NCBI GenBank assembly: GCA_913057225.1
Contig: CAJXNT010000005.1
Location: forward strand, 1 to 56,689
Reading direction: 5' to 3'
Length of the DNA stretch: 56,689 bases
Source: an uncultured Mycoplasmatota bacterium
GTDB lineage: Bacteria > Bacillota_I > Bacilli_A > Izemoplasmatales > Izemoplasmataceae
Shown here piece by piece: positions 1 through 8,537 of this stretch (its first letter is position 1; every line of letters begins with the position of its first letter). Both the position numbers and the translations under genes were made by a program. The notes beneath the pieces are model-generated. The model saw only the letters and a program-made list of their open reading frames with translations, had not been told where the DNA came from and searched no databases.

Positions 1-770
1 GGAATCTTATCCACGGTTTCGGTGAGTTCTAAATTGGCTTCTAAGTAGGCATCGTAGGTGCCCACATCTTTCCAATAATCCTCAAAGGTATAGGCGGCCA
101 AGCGCTTCTTCTCGGCCAAAAAGCCCGGAATGATGTGTTTTCCAAAGTCTAAATCAGTGTGATCAAAACGCTCTAAGGCATCGATGAGCACCGACTTTTT
201 AAAGACATAAATGCCCATCGAGGCCAGATTGGAATCGGCCACTTTGGGTTTTTCTAAGAACTGAGTGATGATGCCTTCCGCATTGGTTTCTAAAATGCCA
301 AACCGAGAGATGTCGGCTTTGGGCACCGGCTGTACGGCCACGGTGACATCTGCGTTTAATCGTTGATGCTCCGCGAGCATCAACCGGTAATCCATTTTAT
401 AAATGTGATCGCCCGAAAGAATTAAGACGGTGTCTTTGGGGGAACGCTTTAAGATCTCTAAGTTTTGTTTGAGGGCATCGGCGGTGCCTTTATACCACTC
501 TTTGTGAGGTTGCATCAAAGAAAGACGTGTGTCTCTTCGGTCTAAATCCCACGGTTTTCCCGAGCCGATGTGCTCGTTTAAAGAAAGCGGTAAATATTGC
601 GTCAAAATGCCAATGTCATAAATCCCAGAATTGGTGCAATTGCTGAGCGTAAAATCGATGATCCGGTATTTCCCGGCAAAGGGGACCGCCGGTTTGACCC
701 GCTTTTCTGAAAGCAAATCCAGTCTTGAACCTCTTCCGCCCGCTAAAATAAATGCTTGCACATTATCCAC
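1..770 (-). CDS. glgC: Glucose-1-phosphate adenylyltransferase GlgC (partial, N-terminal part)
   Basis: Makes ADP-glucose from ATP and glucose-1-phosphate for glycogen synthesis in the cytoplasm. I translated the minus strand from a GTG at 770; the frame is open to the window edge, giving about 256 residues of a family that usually has about 380 to 400, so the C-terminal beta-helix half lies outside. Visible motifs are the nucleotide-binding AGGRGSRL near residue 10, [15 protein letters not shown] near 23 to 37, WYKGTADA near 90, and GDHIYKMDY near 115 to 123. The last visible part ([18 protein letters not shown]) is also typical. The GTG lies inside the last codons of glgA (overlap 8 nt), so the two genes are translationally coupled with glgA upstream. 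GlgD-type regulatory paralogs are the main alternative, but the conserved WYKGTADA and GDH motifs favour the catalytic form. Confidence 0.93.
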   Translation of the reverse strand, partial: MDNVQAFILAGGRGSRLDLLSEKRVKPAVPFAGKYRIIDFTLSNCTNSGIYDIGILTQYLPLSLNEHIGSGKPWDLDRRDTRLSLMQPHKEWYKGTADALKQNLEILKRSPKDTVLILSGDHIYKMDYRLMLAEHQRLNADVTVAVQPVPKADISRFGILETNAEGIITQFLEKPKVADSNLASMGIYVFKKSVLIDALERFDHTDLDFGKHIIPGFLAEKKRLAAYTFEDYWKDVGTYDAYLEANLELTETVDKI

Positions 771-2187
771 GCTTCATCACCTCGTGATAGAGTTTGACAT
801 AATCATTCGCGGACTGCGTCCAAGAGAAGTCTTGGGCCATCGCCCGTTTTTGCAACATCTTAAAGGTGTCACTTTCCCCGTGGACACTGATGGCGAGGAG
901 TAAGGCTTGTTTGAGGTCTTCCGCATCAAAGGTATCAAAACCAAAGCCGGTGCCTTCTAAGGTGTATTCATTAAACGGCTCCACGGTGTCTTTCAGCCCC
1001 CCGGTTTTATGCACCACAGGCAAGGTGCCATAACGCATCGCAATGAGTTGCGAAAGCCCACACGGTTCAAAGCGTGAGGGCATTAAGAAAAGGTCAGACC
1101 CCGCATACACTTGACGGGCCAGGCCATCGGAATAACCAAAATAAACCCCCAAGTGATCGGGCATTTGGTCATGGAAATCTTGGAACGTGTCTTCGTAATA
1201 CGGATCCCCACTGCCCAGCAAGACAAAATTGATCAGGCCTTTTTCGACCATCGGTGGAATCACATCGGCAACCAAATTAAAGCCTTTGGATTCGGTAATA
1301 CGCGAGACCATTCCCACCAAAGGAAGGTTCGCATTTTTCAGCCCAAACTGTTCCATGAGGGCTTTTTTATTGGCTTTTTTACCGCTCACCATTTTACTGG
1401 CGTCATACGGTTTTTGAATGGCGTCATCGGTGGCGGGGTTAAACGTTTCCAGATCGATCCCATTGATGATGCCTGAAAAACTCTCCCCGCGCATTTTTAA
1501 GACCCCTTGCATGCCATAAGCAAAATACGCATATTGCAAATTGTCTTTGTAGGTGGGCGACACGGTGGTCACTTGATCGGCCGTCATGATGCCCGTTTTC
1601 AGAAAATTAATCACATCATCAAATTCCAAAAGGTCGGAATAGTCGGTGTTCAAATGGCTCATCAACGCTTTGGAAAACCGACCTTGATAGGCAATGTTAT
1701 GAATGGTGAAGATGGTTTTGACCGACTGTAAGTCCCTGTATTTGCGGTCGTATTTCATGAGATACGGGATGAGTCCGGTTTGCCAGTCATTCAGATGCAC
1801 GATCGCTTGCGAGGGCAGGACTTCTTGCAAGGTCCGAATGACCCCGTGGGCAAAATAACCATAGCGCTCGCCATCGTCATAATCGCCGTAAAGATGGGGC
1901 CGCAATCCAAAATAGTATTCATTGTCAATGAAATAGACATTCACCCCACCTTGAGACAGTCTTTGGATGCCGATGTATTTATCGTCGTGGTGGACTTTAA
2001 TGGTTCCCGTGTAAACGGTGGTTAAGGCTTTTTCATATTGCGTTTTAATCGCTTGGTGCTTCGGCATGATTAACGAGACTTCATGGCCCATCTGCGCCAA
2101 TGTTTTGGGTAAACTGCCGAGCACATCGGCCAGTCCACCGGTTTTCGCAAAGGGGGTGGCTTCAGATCCAACAAACGTAATTTTCAT
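763..2187 (-). CDS. glgA: Glycogen synthase GlgA (ADP-glucose type)
   Basis: Transfers glucose from ADP-glucose to the non-reducing end of an alpha-1,4-glucan. The 474-residue protein has normal length for bacterial GlgA (about 475 to 480). The N-terminal ADP-glucose-binding motif [13 protein letters not shown] is at residues 15 to 27, the GT5 catalytic domain follows, and the C-terminal GT-B site reads [20 protein letters not shown] with KTGGLKDTV downstream. The ATG at 2187 has a good Shine-Dalgarno (GAGGTGA) five bases upstream. A TATACT-like -10 lies at 2207-2212 just beyond the upstream terminator, so glgA probably starts its own transcript with glgC downstream. Branching enzyme and phosphorylase are not in the window. 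Confidence 0.96.
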   Translation of the reverse strand: MKITFVGSEATPFAKTGGLADVLGSLPKTLAQMGHEVSLIMPKHQAIKTQYEKALTTVYTGTIKVHHDDKYIGIQRLSQGGVNVYFIDNEYYFGLRPHLYGDYDDGERYGYFAHGVIRTLQEVLPSQAIVHLNDWQTGLIPYLMKYDRKYRDLQSVKTIFTIHNIAYQGRFSKALMSHLNTDYSDLLEFDDVINFLKTGIMTADQVTTVSPTYKDNLQYAYFAYGMQGVLKMRGESFSGIINGIDLETFNPATDDAIQKPYDASKMVSGKKANKKALMEQFGLKNANLPLVGMVSRITESKGFNLVADVIPPMVEKGLINFVLLGSGDPYYEDTFQDFHDQMPDHLGVYFGYSDGLARQVYAGSDLFLMPSRFEPCGLSQLIAMRYGTLPVVHKTGGLKDTVEPFNEYTLEGTGFGFDTFDAEDLKQALLLAISVHGESDTFKMLQKRAMAQDFSWTQSANDYVKLYHEVMKRG

Positions 2188-2226
2188 GGCGTCACCTCAT
2201 GCCTTTAGTATAACGCTTTCATCGGC

Positions 2227-2251
2227 AAAAAAAAAGAAACCCGAAGGTTTC
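2227..2251 (-). terminator. Rho-independent terminator downstream of thiT
   Basis: A 6-bp stem (GAAACC / GGTTTC) with a 4-nt loop is followed on the minus strand by nine Ts. It separates thiT from glgA. A second, weaker hairpin with AATCTTT arms lies at about 2275-2296, immediately after the thiT stop. Confidence 0.85.
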
Positions 2252-2298
2252 TTTTGACCGATAATCTTAGGATAAATCTTTGAGTCCTTAAAGATTCT

Positions 2299-2844
2299 TT
2301 ATGCGTCTGAAAAAGCTTTAAGACGGGAGAAAAACAAGACGCCCACGAGCATCATTAAGCCCGCACTGGGCAACATGTAAGACCCGTTATACAGCAATGA
2401 ATAGAGGGCGGCGGGGGTGCCTTCTGGGGCGAAGGCCCCAAACAGTAAAACCCCGCTTAAGTAATGCATGAAAAACCGCAAGAACGACCCGAGGAAGATG
2501 CCGCTCATGAACACCCAGCGGTTGTCTGGGGCCAGTTTGAATACAAACCCGGCAGCACCGGCCAGGCCAAATGCCAATAAGTAATCCAGGAAAAGGCTTT
2601 GCCATACGCCATACAGTTGAAACCCGGAAAGCATCAAGTTGATGAATCCAAACAAGGTGCCGCCTAAAATGCCAATCCACGGCCCTTCTTTGTACGCCAA
2701 GATGAAAATGGGAATCAACGACAATGAGATTCGTCCGCCTTGCGGCAAACTGGGTAAAAACATAAAAACCACTTCGATGGCCGCGGCTAAAGCCAGCGAC
2801 ACGCCAATAAATGCAATGCGTTTGGTGCTTAATGTGTGAGTCAA
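2299..2844 (-). CDS. thiT: ECF transporter thiamine-binding S component ThiT
   Basis: Membrane substrate-capture protein for thiamine, which docks with the shared ECF module (EcfT plus two ATPases, not in this window). The protein has 181 residues and about six hydrophobic segments. The family signature PQGGRISLSLIPIFILAYKEGP is near residues 36 to 57, followed by GTLFGFINLMLSG and the QSLFLDYLLAFGLAGAAG stretch seen in ThiT. A longer reading frame begins with a GTG at 2877, but that codon lies inside the riboswitch terminator. I choose the TTG at 2844 because AAAGGAG sits 9 nt upstream and the protein then begins just before the first helix. The TPP riboswitch directly upstream confirms the thiamine assignment. 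Confidence 0.92.
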   Translation of the reverse strand: MTHTLSTKRIAFIGVSLALAAAIEVVFMFLPSLPQGGRISLSLIPIFILAYKEGPWIGILGGTLFGFINLMLSGFQLYGVWQSLFLDYLLAFGLAGAAGFVFKLAPDNRWVFMSGIFLGSFLRFFMHYLSGVLLFGAFAPEGTPAALYSLLYNGSYMLPSAGLMMLVGVLFFSRLKAFSDA

Positions 2845-2862
2845 ACCATCACGCTCCTTTAA

Positions 2863-2888
2863 TAAAAAAGTCCCCACGGCGTGAGGAC
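2863..2888 (-). terminator. Expression-platform terminator of the TPP riboswitch
   Basis: An 8-bp stem (GTCCTCAC with GTGGGGAC, one G-T pair) around a 3-nt loop, followed by six Ts on the minus strand, lies between the riboswitch aptamer and the thiT ribosome-binding site. It is the expected off-switch when TPP is bound. Confidence 0.85.
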
Positions 2889-2899
2889 AAACAATTATT

Positions 2900-2996
2900 A
2901 AAGATTCATCCTACGCTGGCATTATCCAGATCAGGTATGGTCTGTTCTAGTATCAAGAACACTCTCAGCCTAGTTCTCTAAGCTCCCTGATTTATC
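2900..2996 (-). promoter_or_regulatory. TPP riboswitch (THI box) controlling thiT
   Basis: The minus strand carries the conserved aptamer blocks in order: CAGGGAGC, then GGCTGAGAG, then ACCTGATCTGGATAATGCC and AGCGTAGG. These are the pyrimidine- and pyrophosphate-sensor parts of the TPP aptamer. The P1 arms are near 2984-2990 and 2905-2910. An intrinsic terminator follows at 2863-2888, so control is predicted to be by transcription attenuation: high TPP stops thiT expression. Confidence 0.96.
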
Positions 2997-3005
2997 GGTA
3001 ATTAA

Positions 3006-3034
3006 ATTGTATCACAGATTTTTCTAAAGCCCAA
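3006..3034 (-). promoter_or_regulatory. Promoter of the TPP-riboswitch/thiT transcript
   Basis: A TTGGGC -35 (3029-3034) and TACAAT -10 (3006-3011) are 17 bp apart, with an extended TGA before the -10. The -35 lies within the final codons of pdp, so the two transcription units overlap at this point. Confidence 0.7.
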
Positions 3035-4307
3035 TTTTTTTAAGAATCAAGGCGGGGGTGTCTCGCTTCGCATCGGTGATATGAAACGCGCCGAGGATGG
3101 CCGCTTCATCGAACGATCCACGGGCATACACTTCCACCAACGGCTCACCTTTTTCCAAAGCATCCCCTACCCGTTTTAAAACTTTTAAGCCGACAAGCGG
3201 ATCAATGGCATCGTCTTTTTTCGCACGCCCGGCGCCTAAATGCATGGCCGCCAACCCTAATTCAAGGGCTTCAATCGATTGAATGACGCCTTTTTCAGGG
3301 GCTCTCACCAACACGGGTTCGAGATTGGGGGTGTCTATAAATGCGTTTAAATCGCCGCCTTGCGCCTGAACGAACGCTTCAAACTTCGGATACGCTTCCC
3401 CACTTTCCAGGACGCGAGCGGCTTCTTTCGTGGCCGCTTCCAAGGATGAAAAAAGGTTTGCTTTATAGGTGATGGCGCCCGCCAGTTCAATCAGGAGTTC
3501 CTTAAAATCATCGGGGCCTTCACCTTTGAGTGCGGCCATCGCCTCGATGACTTCAAGCCGGTTGCCAATGGCTTCTCCAAGCGGTTCATCCATATGCGTT
3601 AAAAACGCACTGACGGCTTTTCCATAGCGGTTTCCGATGCCAACCATGAGCGTGGCTAACGTCTCAGCTTCGGCCTTCGTTTTCATGAAGGCCCCATCGC
3701 CCACTTTCACATCGAGGACAATGACATCGGCGCCCGAGGCCAGTTTTTTGGCCATGATGGAAGACGCAATCAGCGGAATCGATGGGACGGTTCCCGTGAC
3801 GTCTCTGAGGGCATATAAAATCTTATCGGCGGGGGCGACATCGGCCGTTTGACCGGCCACCGCACAGCCCAAGGCATTCACTTGGGCTTTGAAGGCTTCG
3901 GGGGTCAAACTGGTGTTGAACCCGGGAATGCTTTCAAGTTTATCAATGGTCCCGCCCGTATGGCCGAGACCTCGGCCCGATAGCTTGGCCATTTTACCGC
4001 CCATCGTCGCCACCAAAGGGGCGAGGGCGAGGGTGGTTTTATCGCCAACTCCACCGGTGGAATGTTTGTCGACTTTGATGCCATCGATGCCAGCTAAGTC
4101 AATTTGCTCGCCACTTTCCAACATGGCTTTGGTGAGATAAAACGCTTCTTCTTCGTTCATCGGTTGAAAATAGACGGCCATCAGCCACGCACTGATTTGA
4201 TAGTCGGGGATGTCCCCCGCGGTCAACCCTTTCACAATAAACTGAATTTCAGCCTCTGTGTGGGCGTGCCCATCGCGTTTTTTTTCAATCAATTCGACCA
4301 TTCGCAT
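3024..4307 (-). CDS. pdp: Pyrimidine-nucleoside phosphorylase
   Basis: Phosphorolysis of thymidine, deoxyuridine and uridine to the free base and (deoxy)ribose-1-phosphate. The 427-residue length matches Pdp/DeoA proteins (about 430 to 440). The signature KHSTGGVGDKTTLALAPLVA is at about residues 81 to 100, and SGRGLGHTGGTIDKLESIPG at about 110 to 129. The C-terminal alpha/beta domain has GAGRAKKDDAIDPLVG. It is last in a thyA-folA-plsC-pdp run. Its ATG lies 3 nt beyond the plsC stop, with GAGGTG as ribosome-binding site inside the plsC end. With deoD, deoB and deoC elsewhere in the window it completes deoxynucleoside breakdown. Thymidine-specific DeoA is the alternative, but length and motifs fit the broad-specificity Gram-positive enzyme. 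Confidence 0.94.
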   Translation of the reverse strand: MRMVELIEKKRDGHAHTEAEIQFIVKGLTAGDIPDYQISAWLMAVYFQPMNEEEAFYLTKAMLESGEQIDLAGIDGIKVDKHSTGGVGDKTTLALAPLVATMGGKMAKLSGRGLGHTGGTIDKLESIPGFNTSLTPEAFKAQVNALGCAVAGQTADVAPADKILYALRDVTGTVPSIPLIASSIMAKKLASGADVIVLDVKVGDGAFMKTKAEAETLATLMVGIGNRYGKAVSAFLTHMDEPLGEAIGNRLEVIEAMAALKGEGPDDFKELLIELAGAITYKANLFSSLEAATKEAARVLESGEAYPKFEAFVQAQGGDLNAFIDTPNLEPVLVRAPEKGVIQSIEALELGLAAMHLGAGRAKKDDAIDPLVGLKVLKRVGDALEKGEPLVEVYARGSFDEAAILGAFHITDAKRDTPALILKKIGL

Positions 4308-4310
4308 GGG

Positions 4311-5126
4311 TTAAACACCTCGGTTCTGATATTCATCCAATTTCGATTGGATGAGCGCTCGGATATGGTTTGATAGTTCATTGGACGTCATGGTTTGCAC
4401 GGTTTCTTTTGGAATGATGGGGAAATAATGCACATAGATATGTTGCCTCTTCAGGGGCCACTGTTTCCAGGCGTTGATGGTGTTATAAATGACGCCCACC
4501 AGGACGGGAGCTCCCGGTTTGATGGCCAACTTTAACGCCCCCGGTTTAAACGGCAGCATGCTATTTTTCTTCGAACGGGTGCCTTCAGGATAAATCCCCA
4601 CCGACATGCCCGATTCAAACACCTTGATGCCTTCAAGCAGAGCTTTCACGGCTTCTCGGTCTTTTTCCCGGTGCATTGGAACATGGCCCATCAACCGGGC
4701 GATGGGCCCGATGATGATCCACCGGAAAATGGCCTCTTTGGCAATGAAAATCAGCGGATTGGGCAGTAAGACTTTATGGATGATGGTGTCATAATTGGAT
4801 TGATGATTGCCGACAAACACAAACGGATCATCTTGAGGGATGTGTTTGAGGCCACTGGCATGCACATGAAACCTTAAGAGACGAATGACCAAAACCAAAA
4901 AGCCATCCAAAAATTTATGATGGAGAATGTTGTCTCGTTCAATGCCGGGTCTTAATGCCCCATATAGATGCAGCCATGAGGCAAAGATGACAAGGTTCAA
5001 ACCGAAGCCTACGGGAATGCTTAAAACTAAGGCCAATAAGGCGGCCCACCAAGTGAGCTGCCAAGCCAGCAAGGTCGCGATAACGATCCACGCCAGCCAC
5101 GTCAGAAAAAAGAGAAAACTAATCAT
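4311..5126 (-). CDS. plsC: 1-acyl-sn-glycerol-3-phosphate acyltransferase (PlsC family)
   Basis: Membrane acyltransferase that makes phosphatidic acid from lysophosphatidic acid. The reading frame opens at 5306 deep inside folA. I choose the ATG at 5126 because the protein then begins MISFLFFLTWLAWIV, a proper N-terminal membrane segment, and has a normal 271 residues. Two helices lie at residues 2 to 50. The catalytic HX4D motif reads NHQSNYD, and the substrate motif is EGTRSKKNSMLPFKPGALKLA. The start overlaps the end of folA by 8 nt, which suggests coupling. It is odd to find a lipid enzyme between folate and nucleoside genes. A second, different PlsC-like gene is at 35696. Confidence 0.9.
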   Translation of the reverse strand: MISFLFFLTWLAWIVIATLLAWQLTWWAALLALVLSIPVGFGLNLVIFASWLHLYGALRPGIERDNILHHKFLDGFLVLVIRLLRFHVHASGLKHIPQDDPFVFVGNHQSNYDTIIHKVLLPNPLIFIAKEAIFRWIIIGPIARLMGHVPMHREKDREAVKALLEGIKVFESGMSVGIYPEGTRSKKNSMLPFKPGALKLAIKPGAPVLVGVIYNTINAWKQWPLKRQHIYVHYFPIIPKETVQTMTSNELSNHIRALIQSKLDEYQNRGV

Positions 5127-5589
5127 GGGAAGTCCTTTCGTATACGGCAAATCGTAACGGCCCAGAGATCCGGGATTCCAGCGACTTAAAATCGCCAGGA
5201 TTCCATGCCGGGTAAAAGGTGTCACCGTCATAGGCCGCATCGATGTGAGTGATGTAAAGGCGGTCAGCCCGTGCCAGGGTGGCTTCATAAATCGAAGCGC
5301 CCCCAATGATGTAAATGTCGTCTTGGGCCGTGTTCAAATAGGCATCTAAATCACGCACCACGTGAACGCGGTCATCCACCAGTGTCTTTGACACCACCAC
5401 ATTGGTCCGGTTCGGCAAAGGTTTTTGCAAGCGGTCTAAAATGGATTGATAGGTTTTGCGGCCCATCAGTACGGTTTTGCCTTGGGTTAACGCTTTAAAA
5501 TACTGTAAGTCTTCTTTGTAATGCCAAGGCAATGTGCCATTCTGGCCAATCAACCGATTTTCATCATACGCCACCACATGGGCAATCAT
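5119..5589 (-). CDS. folA: Dihydrofolate reductase
   Basis: NADPH-dependent reduction of dihydrofolate to tetrahydrofolate, which recycles the folate oxidised by ThyA. The protein has 156 residues, normal for bacterial DHFR. It shows the N-terminal strand MIAHVVAYDENRLIGQNGTLPWH with the acidic/Trp catalytic region, then GKTVLMGRKTYQSI for cofactor binding and IIGGASIYEATL near residue 95. The ATG abuts the thyA stop with no intergenic base, so it is coupled to thyA. The thyA-folA order is standard in Bacillota. Confidence 0.95.
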   Translation of the reverse strand: MIAHVVAYDENRLIGQNGTLPWHYKEDLQYFKALTQGKTVLMGRKTYQSILDRLQKPLPNRTNVVVSKTLVDDRVHVVRDLDAYLNTAQDDIYIIGGASIYEATLARADRLYITHIDAAYDGDTFYPAWNPGDFKSLESRISGPLRFAVYERTSHD

Positions 5590-6468
5590 TTAAACACTGA
5601 CCTTCGCCCGAATGGCGGGATGAGGATCGTAGTTTTCCAGCGTAAAATCCTCATACTTAAAATCGCGAATATCGGTCACATCGGGGTTCAATCGTAAGGT
5701 TGGAAGGGGACGTTCATCCCGACTTAAAAGCGTCTTCACGGCATCGAAATGATCGTTATAAATGTGCCCATCGCCGATCGTGTGAATGAACGTTTTGGCT
5801 TTGAGGTTGGTCACTTGTGCCACCATCATCAACAATGCGCTATACGAGGCAATGTTAAACGGCACGCCCAAGAAGGCATCGGCGGAGCGTTGATACATCT
5901 GCAATGAAAGTTCACCACCCGCCACATAAAATTGAAACATCATGTGACAGGGGGGTAAGGCCATTTGATCAATGAGCGGGGGATTCCAAGCATTGACAAT
6001 CAAGCGTCTTGAGGCGGGTTTAAGTTTGATATCTTCGATCACCTGTAACAATTGATCAACGGTTTTTTCTCGCCCTTCAAAGGCGCGCCACTGCTTGCCA
6101 TACACGGGTCCGAGTTCGCCGTGTTTTTTCGCAAACGCATCGTCGGTTTTAATTTTTTCAATGAATTCAGCCATGGATTCGCCTTGGTAATCGGCACTTT
6201 GCTGATAGGTTTGATAGGGCCATTCATTCCAGATACGCACCCCATTTTGAACGAGGGGCTGGATGTTGGTTTCACCGGCGATGAACCATAAAAGTTCTAA
6301 GATGATGCTTTTAAAATGGGTTTTCTTTGTGGTTAAAAGGGGAAACCCATCGTCTAAATCAAAGCGCATTTGATCGCCAAAAATCGACCGAGTGCCCGTG
6401 CCGGTTCGGTCGCTTTTGGCGGTGCCATGATCGATAATATTTTGTAAAAACTGATGATATTGTTTCAT
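5590..6468 (-). CDS. thyA: Thymidylate synthase ThyA
   Basis: Methylates dUMP to dTMP using methylene-tetrahydrofolate. The 292 residues are longer than the 264 of the short form; the extra residues lie at about 85 to 120 ([29 protein letters not shown] region), as in the long Lactobacillus-type enzymes. The catalytic cysteine lies in [22 protein letters not shown] binds phosphate, and the N-terminal [11 protein letters not shown] loop is intact. It is first in the thyA-folA-plsC-pdp run. An extended -10 promoter inside an inverted repeat lies directly upstream (6479-6502). Confidence 0.97.
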   Translation of the reverse strand: MKQYHQFLQNIIDHGTAKSDRTGTGTRSIFGDQMRFDLDDGFPLLTTKKTHFKSIILELLWFIAGETNIQPLVQNGVRIWNEWPYQTYQQSADYQGESMAEFIEKIKTDDAFAKKHGELGPVYGKQWRAFEGREKTVDQLLQVIEDIKLKPASRRLIVNAWNPPLIDQMALPPCHMMFQFYVAGGELSLQMYQRSADAFLGVPFNIASYSALLMMVAQVTNLKAKTFIHTIGDGHIYNDHFDAVKTLLSRDERPLPTLRLNPDVTDIRDFKYEDFTLENYDPHPAIRAKVSV

Positions 6469-6478
6469 GGATTCACCT

Positions 6479-6502
6479 CGAGATTATTATAGCATAATCT
6501 CG
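6479..6502 (-). promoter_or_regulatory. Extended -10 promoter of thyA embedded in an inverted repeat
   Basis: Two 9-bp arms (CGAGATTAT and its complement) surround a 6-nt centre. On the minus strand this region reads TGCTATAAT, an extended -10 at 6486-6491. No convincing -35 is visible. The repeat lacks a following T-tract on either strand, so a bare terminator is unlikely. It could be an operator or a weak stem at the ssb transcript end. Confidence 0.5.
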
Positions 6503-6509
6503 GGGTGAT

Positions 6510-6863
6510 TTAGGCGGGGACTTGTTCCTTTTTCGGCTCGTTTTCCAGCTTAATAAAACTCATCCGTTCGGCGATGATTTCAGGGTAGGAAAAACTCTTT
6601 TCATCTTCGTAATGAAAGGTCTTTTGCGCCACGCGGCCGCGGACGCCGATGATCGATCCTTTCTTGCAATAATTCACCGCATTTTCCGCAATGCCTCGCC
6701 ACAGCGTGACCCGGATAAAATCGGAGTCATAGGTGTGCGTCTCACTGTTTTTGAAGGGGCGTTTGAGCGCGAGCATGATCGTCGATACGCTTTCGCCTGT
6801 GTCTAATTTTCTCAGTTCGGGTTCGAAGACCACGCGGCCCACGAGGGTGACATGATTTACCAT
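6510..6863 (-). CDS. ssb: Single-stranded DNA-binding protein (short SSB)
   Basis: Single OB-fold protein binding single-stranded DNA in replication and repair. I choose the ATG at 6863 because it follows AAGGAGG by five bases and the protein then begins MVNHVTLVGRVVFEPELR, the usual SSB start; the longer frame to 6971 has no homology-like start. It has 117 residues, which is short, and ends in KEQVPA. It lacks the acidic DDDIPF-type C-terminal tail that recruits partner proteins in the main SSB. It may therefore be an auxiliary SSB, with the principal copy elsewhere. It stands alone with its own promoter at 6886-6914. Confidence 0.85.
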   Translation of the reverse strand: MVNHVTLVGRVVFEPELRKLDTGESVSTIMLALKRPFKNSETHTYDSDFIRVTLWRGIAENAVNYCKKGSIIGVRGRVAQKTFHYEDEKSFSYPEIIAERMSFIKLENEPKKEQVPA

Positions 6864-6885
6864 TGGTGCCTCCTTTTTTACTTGC

Positions 6886-6914
6886 AGTGTAGTGCGTCTA
6901 GCAAGAAGGCGCAA
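6886..6914 (-). promoter_or_regulatory. Promoter of ssb
   Basis: TTGCGC (-35, 6909-6914) and TACACT (-10, 6886-6891) are separated by 17 bp, ending 22 nt before the ssb start codon. Confidence 0.55.
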
Positions 6915-6978
6915 ATCGAATAAAACGCTCTTTTTGAACGGCGGCATGCAAAGACCGTCGACACCGGCCATTTGGCAT

Positions 6979-7008
6979 AAAAAAACCGCCTGATTTTTAT
7001 CAAGCGGC
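6979..7008 (-). terminator. Terminator after lemA
   Basis: An 8- to 9-bp stem built from CCGCTTGAT and ATCAGGCGG, with a short A-rich loop, is followed by seven Ts on the minus strand. It closes the DUF3137-lemA unit. Confidence 0.85.
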
Positions 7009-7045
7009 TTGGAAAATCCATGAAAAACACAAGTTATTTGAAATG

Positions 7046-7609
7046 TTAAAAACTGACCTCGACGTCGGCCCGTTTTTCGGTGTCGGCTTCAAAGAATTCT
7101 TTTTTCGCCAGGGCGATCATGCCCGCCACGATGCTGGTGGGGAATGTCACGATGCGTTGATTGATGGTCGAGACATTGCTGTTATAGAGCCGGCGAGCCG
7201 CTTGCAAGTGTTCTTCCACTTCGTTGATGGAATTTTGCAAATTGATGAAGACTTTGTCGGCTTTTAAATCGGGGTAATTTTCGACCGCCACATTGATGCC
7301 ACTTTGGACTTCATTGAGGCGACTTTGGAACTCTTGTTTTTGCTCCATGCTGAGTTGATCGGGGAGGCCTTTTCGCCACTTAGTGACTTTTTCAAAGAGT
7401 TCGGCTTCGTGCTTAGCATAGCCTTTGGTGGCCCCTACGAGTTTTGATAACGCATCAAAGCGTTTGGTGAGGGCAACATCGATGCCAGAGTCCGCCTCTT
7501 CGACTTTCACCTCTAAGCGGCGCAGTGCGTTCATGGTGCTGATGTACCACAGGCCAATCGCTAAGACGAGCCCGAGTAATACAAGTAATACGATTACAAA
7601 TGGATTCAT
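7046..7609 (-). CDS. lemA: LemA family membrane protein
   Basis: LemA proteins are single-span membrane proteins with a large helical domain; their molecular role is not settled. The 187-residue protein has one N-terminal membrane helix (residues 3 to 22), then the family core with NALRRLEVKVEEADSGIDVALTKRFDALSKLV and the conserved ENYPDLKADKVF and RRLYNSNV segments. It overlaps the upstream DUF3137 gene by 1 nt (TAATG) and a terminator follows, so the two form an operon. In other bacteria LemA is often next to TPM-domain or DUF3137 membrane proteins, consistent with a shared envelope role. Confidence 0.93.
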   Translation of the reverse strand: MNPFVIVLLVLLGLVLAIGLWYISTMNALRRLEVKVEEADSGIDVALTKRFDALSKLVGATKGYAKHEAELFEKVTKWRKGLPDQLSMEQKQEFQSRLNEVQSGINVAVENYPDLKADKVFINLQNSINEVEEHLQAARRLYNSNVSTINQRIVTFPTSIVAGMIALAKKEFFEADTEKRADVEVSF

Positions 7610-8490
7610 TAGGCAATCTCCTTAAATATATTTTGGTTGAGCTTCAGCTCATGAATGACATCTTGAATCAATTTAAAATCATCTTTAAATGCCTCAATGC
7701 GACGTTCATCGAGGGGTCTAAACATTTGCACTTCCAGTAAACTGCGGTTGTTGTCAATGGCCAGATACATTTTGTTATCGATGAACGCAAATCCGATGTT
7801 GCCTGGATGGTCTTGTTCGATTTTCATCATCCGCTCCATCATCTGCGGGGTGATGAGATAAAAGGCGGTATGGTCATTGGTGGTGTAGGTTTTATAAATT
7901 TTGTTGAACTTGACCGATTCCATCTTAATTTTTTTAAAGGGCCGTTTACTGCGAGGTCTTTCCGTTTCTAAGACTTGCAAGGCCCCATTGAAATTTTTAT
8001 TGAAATCCACCGCGTAAAATTGGCCCGTGAAAAACGGCACATAATACGTCCGCGTTCCATTTTTTGTATGCTCCACCCGGCGTTCTTCCAGTTTGATGTC
8101 ACACATTTCAAACTGCACCCCATCTAATGAACCCCGAATGTAATCTTCGGCGTGAAAGCGGTCGGCGTGGCGCATGAATTCACATTGATAGACTTCGTTT
8201 AAAGCGAGGCCACGGTTTGGCTCATACACCCCGTTTTCAACCCATTCGCCAATCTTTTCCTTTAAGAAGGTGGTTTTAAAGGTGCGCACCATCTTAGAAA
8301 ATGCGACCGACCCTATGATGATGAGGATGACGCCCGCGAGAAAGATGATTCCCGCTAGGATTTGAATGACTTGACTATTGAGGCCCACGAGTAAAAATAA
8401 GGCGACCGCAAGCACGGCGAGGGGGCCGCCGATGAGAATCTTTTTCTCGGCGGCTTTTTTCGTCTCTTGATACGGTTTTAATGCATCCAT
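7609..8490 (-). CDS. DUF3137 domain membrane protein, partner of LemA
   Basis: No defined biochemical function. The 293-residue protein has a short charged N-terminus, two adjacent membrane helices (about residues 20 to 65), then a long soluble domain with a DUF3137-like pattern: YIRGSLDGVQFEMCDIKLEE, FFTGQFYAVDFNK, and near the C-terminus GFAFIDNKMYLAIDNN. The ATG at 8490 follows GGAGG by 5 nt. It is first in a two-gene unit with lemA and has a good promoter at 8509-8537. The orientation of the soluble domain cannot be decided from sequence alone. Confidence 0.8.
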   Translation of the reverse strand: MDALKPYQETKKAAEKKILIGGPLAVLAVALFLLVGLNSQVIQILAGIIFLAGVILIIIGSVAFSKMVRTFKTTFLKEKIGEWVENGVYEPNRGLALNEVYQCEFMRHADRFHAEDYIRGSLDGVQFEMCDIKLEERRVEHTKNGTRTYYVPFFTGQFYAVDFNKNFNGALQVLETERPRSKRPFKKIKMESVKFNKIYKTYTTNDHTAFYLITPQMMERMMKIEQDHPGNIGFAFIDNKMYLAIDNNRSLLEVQMFRPLDERRIEAFKDDFKLIQDVIHELKLNQNIFKEIA

Positions 8491-8508
8491 GGATTCCTCC
8501 TTAAGCTC

Positions 8509-8537
8509 ATCATATGTCTTATTGGGGCGATATTCAA
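8509..8537 (-). promoter_or_regulatory. Promoter of the DUF3137-lemA operon
   Basis: TTGAAT (-35, 8532-8537) and TATGAT (-10, 8509-8514) are 17 bp apart. The -35 overlaps the last codon region of the ymfH-like gene. Confidence 0.65.

Noticed and set aside
7609-8490. DUF3137 gene as a peptidase
   Set aside because: No metal or catalytic motif is visible in the soluble part.
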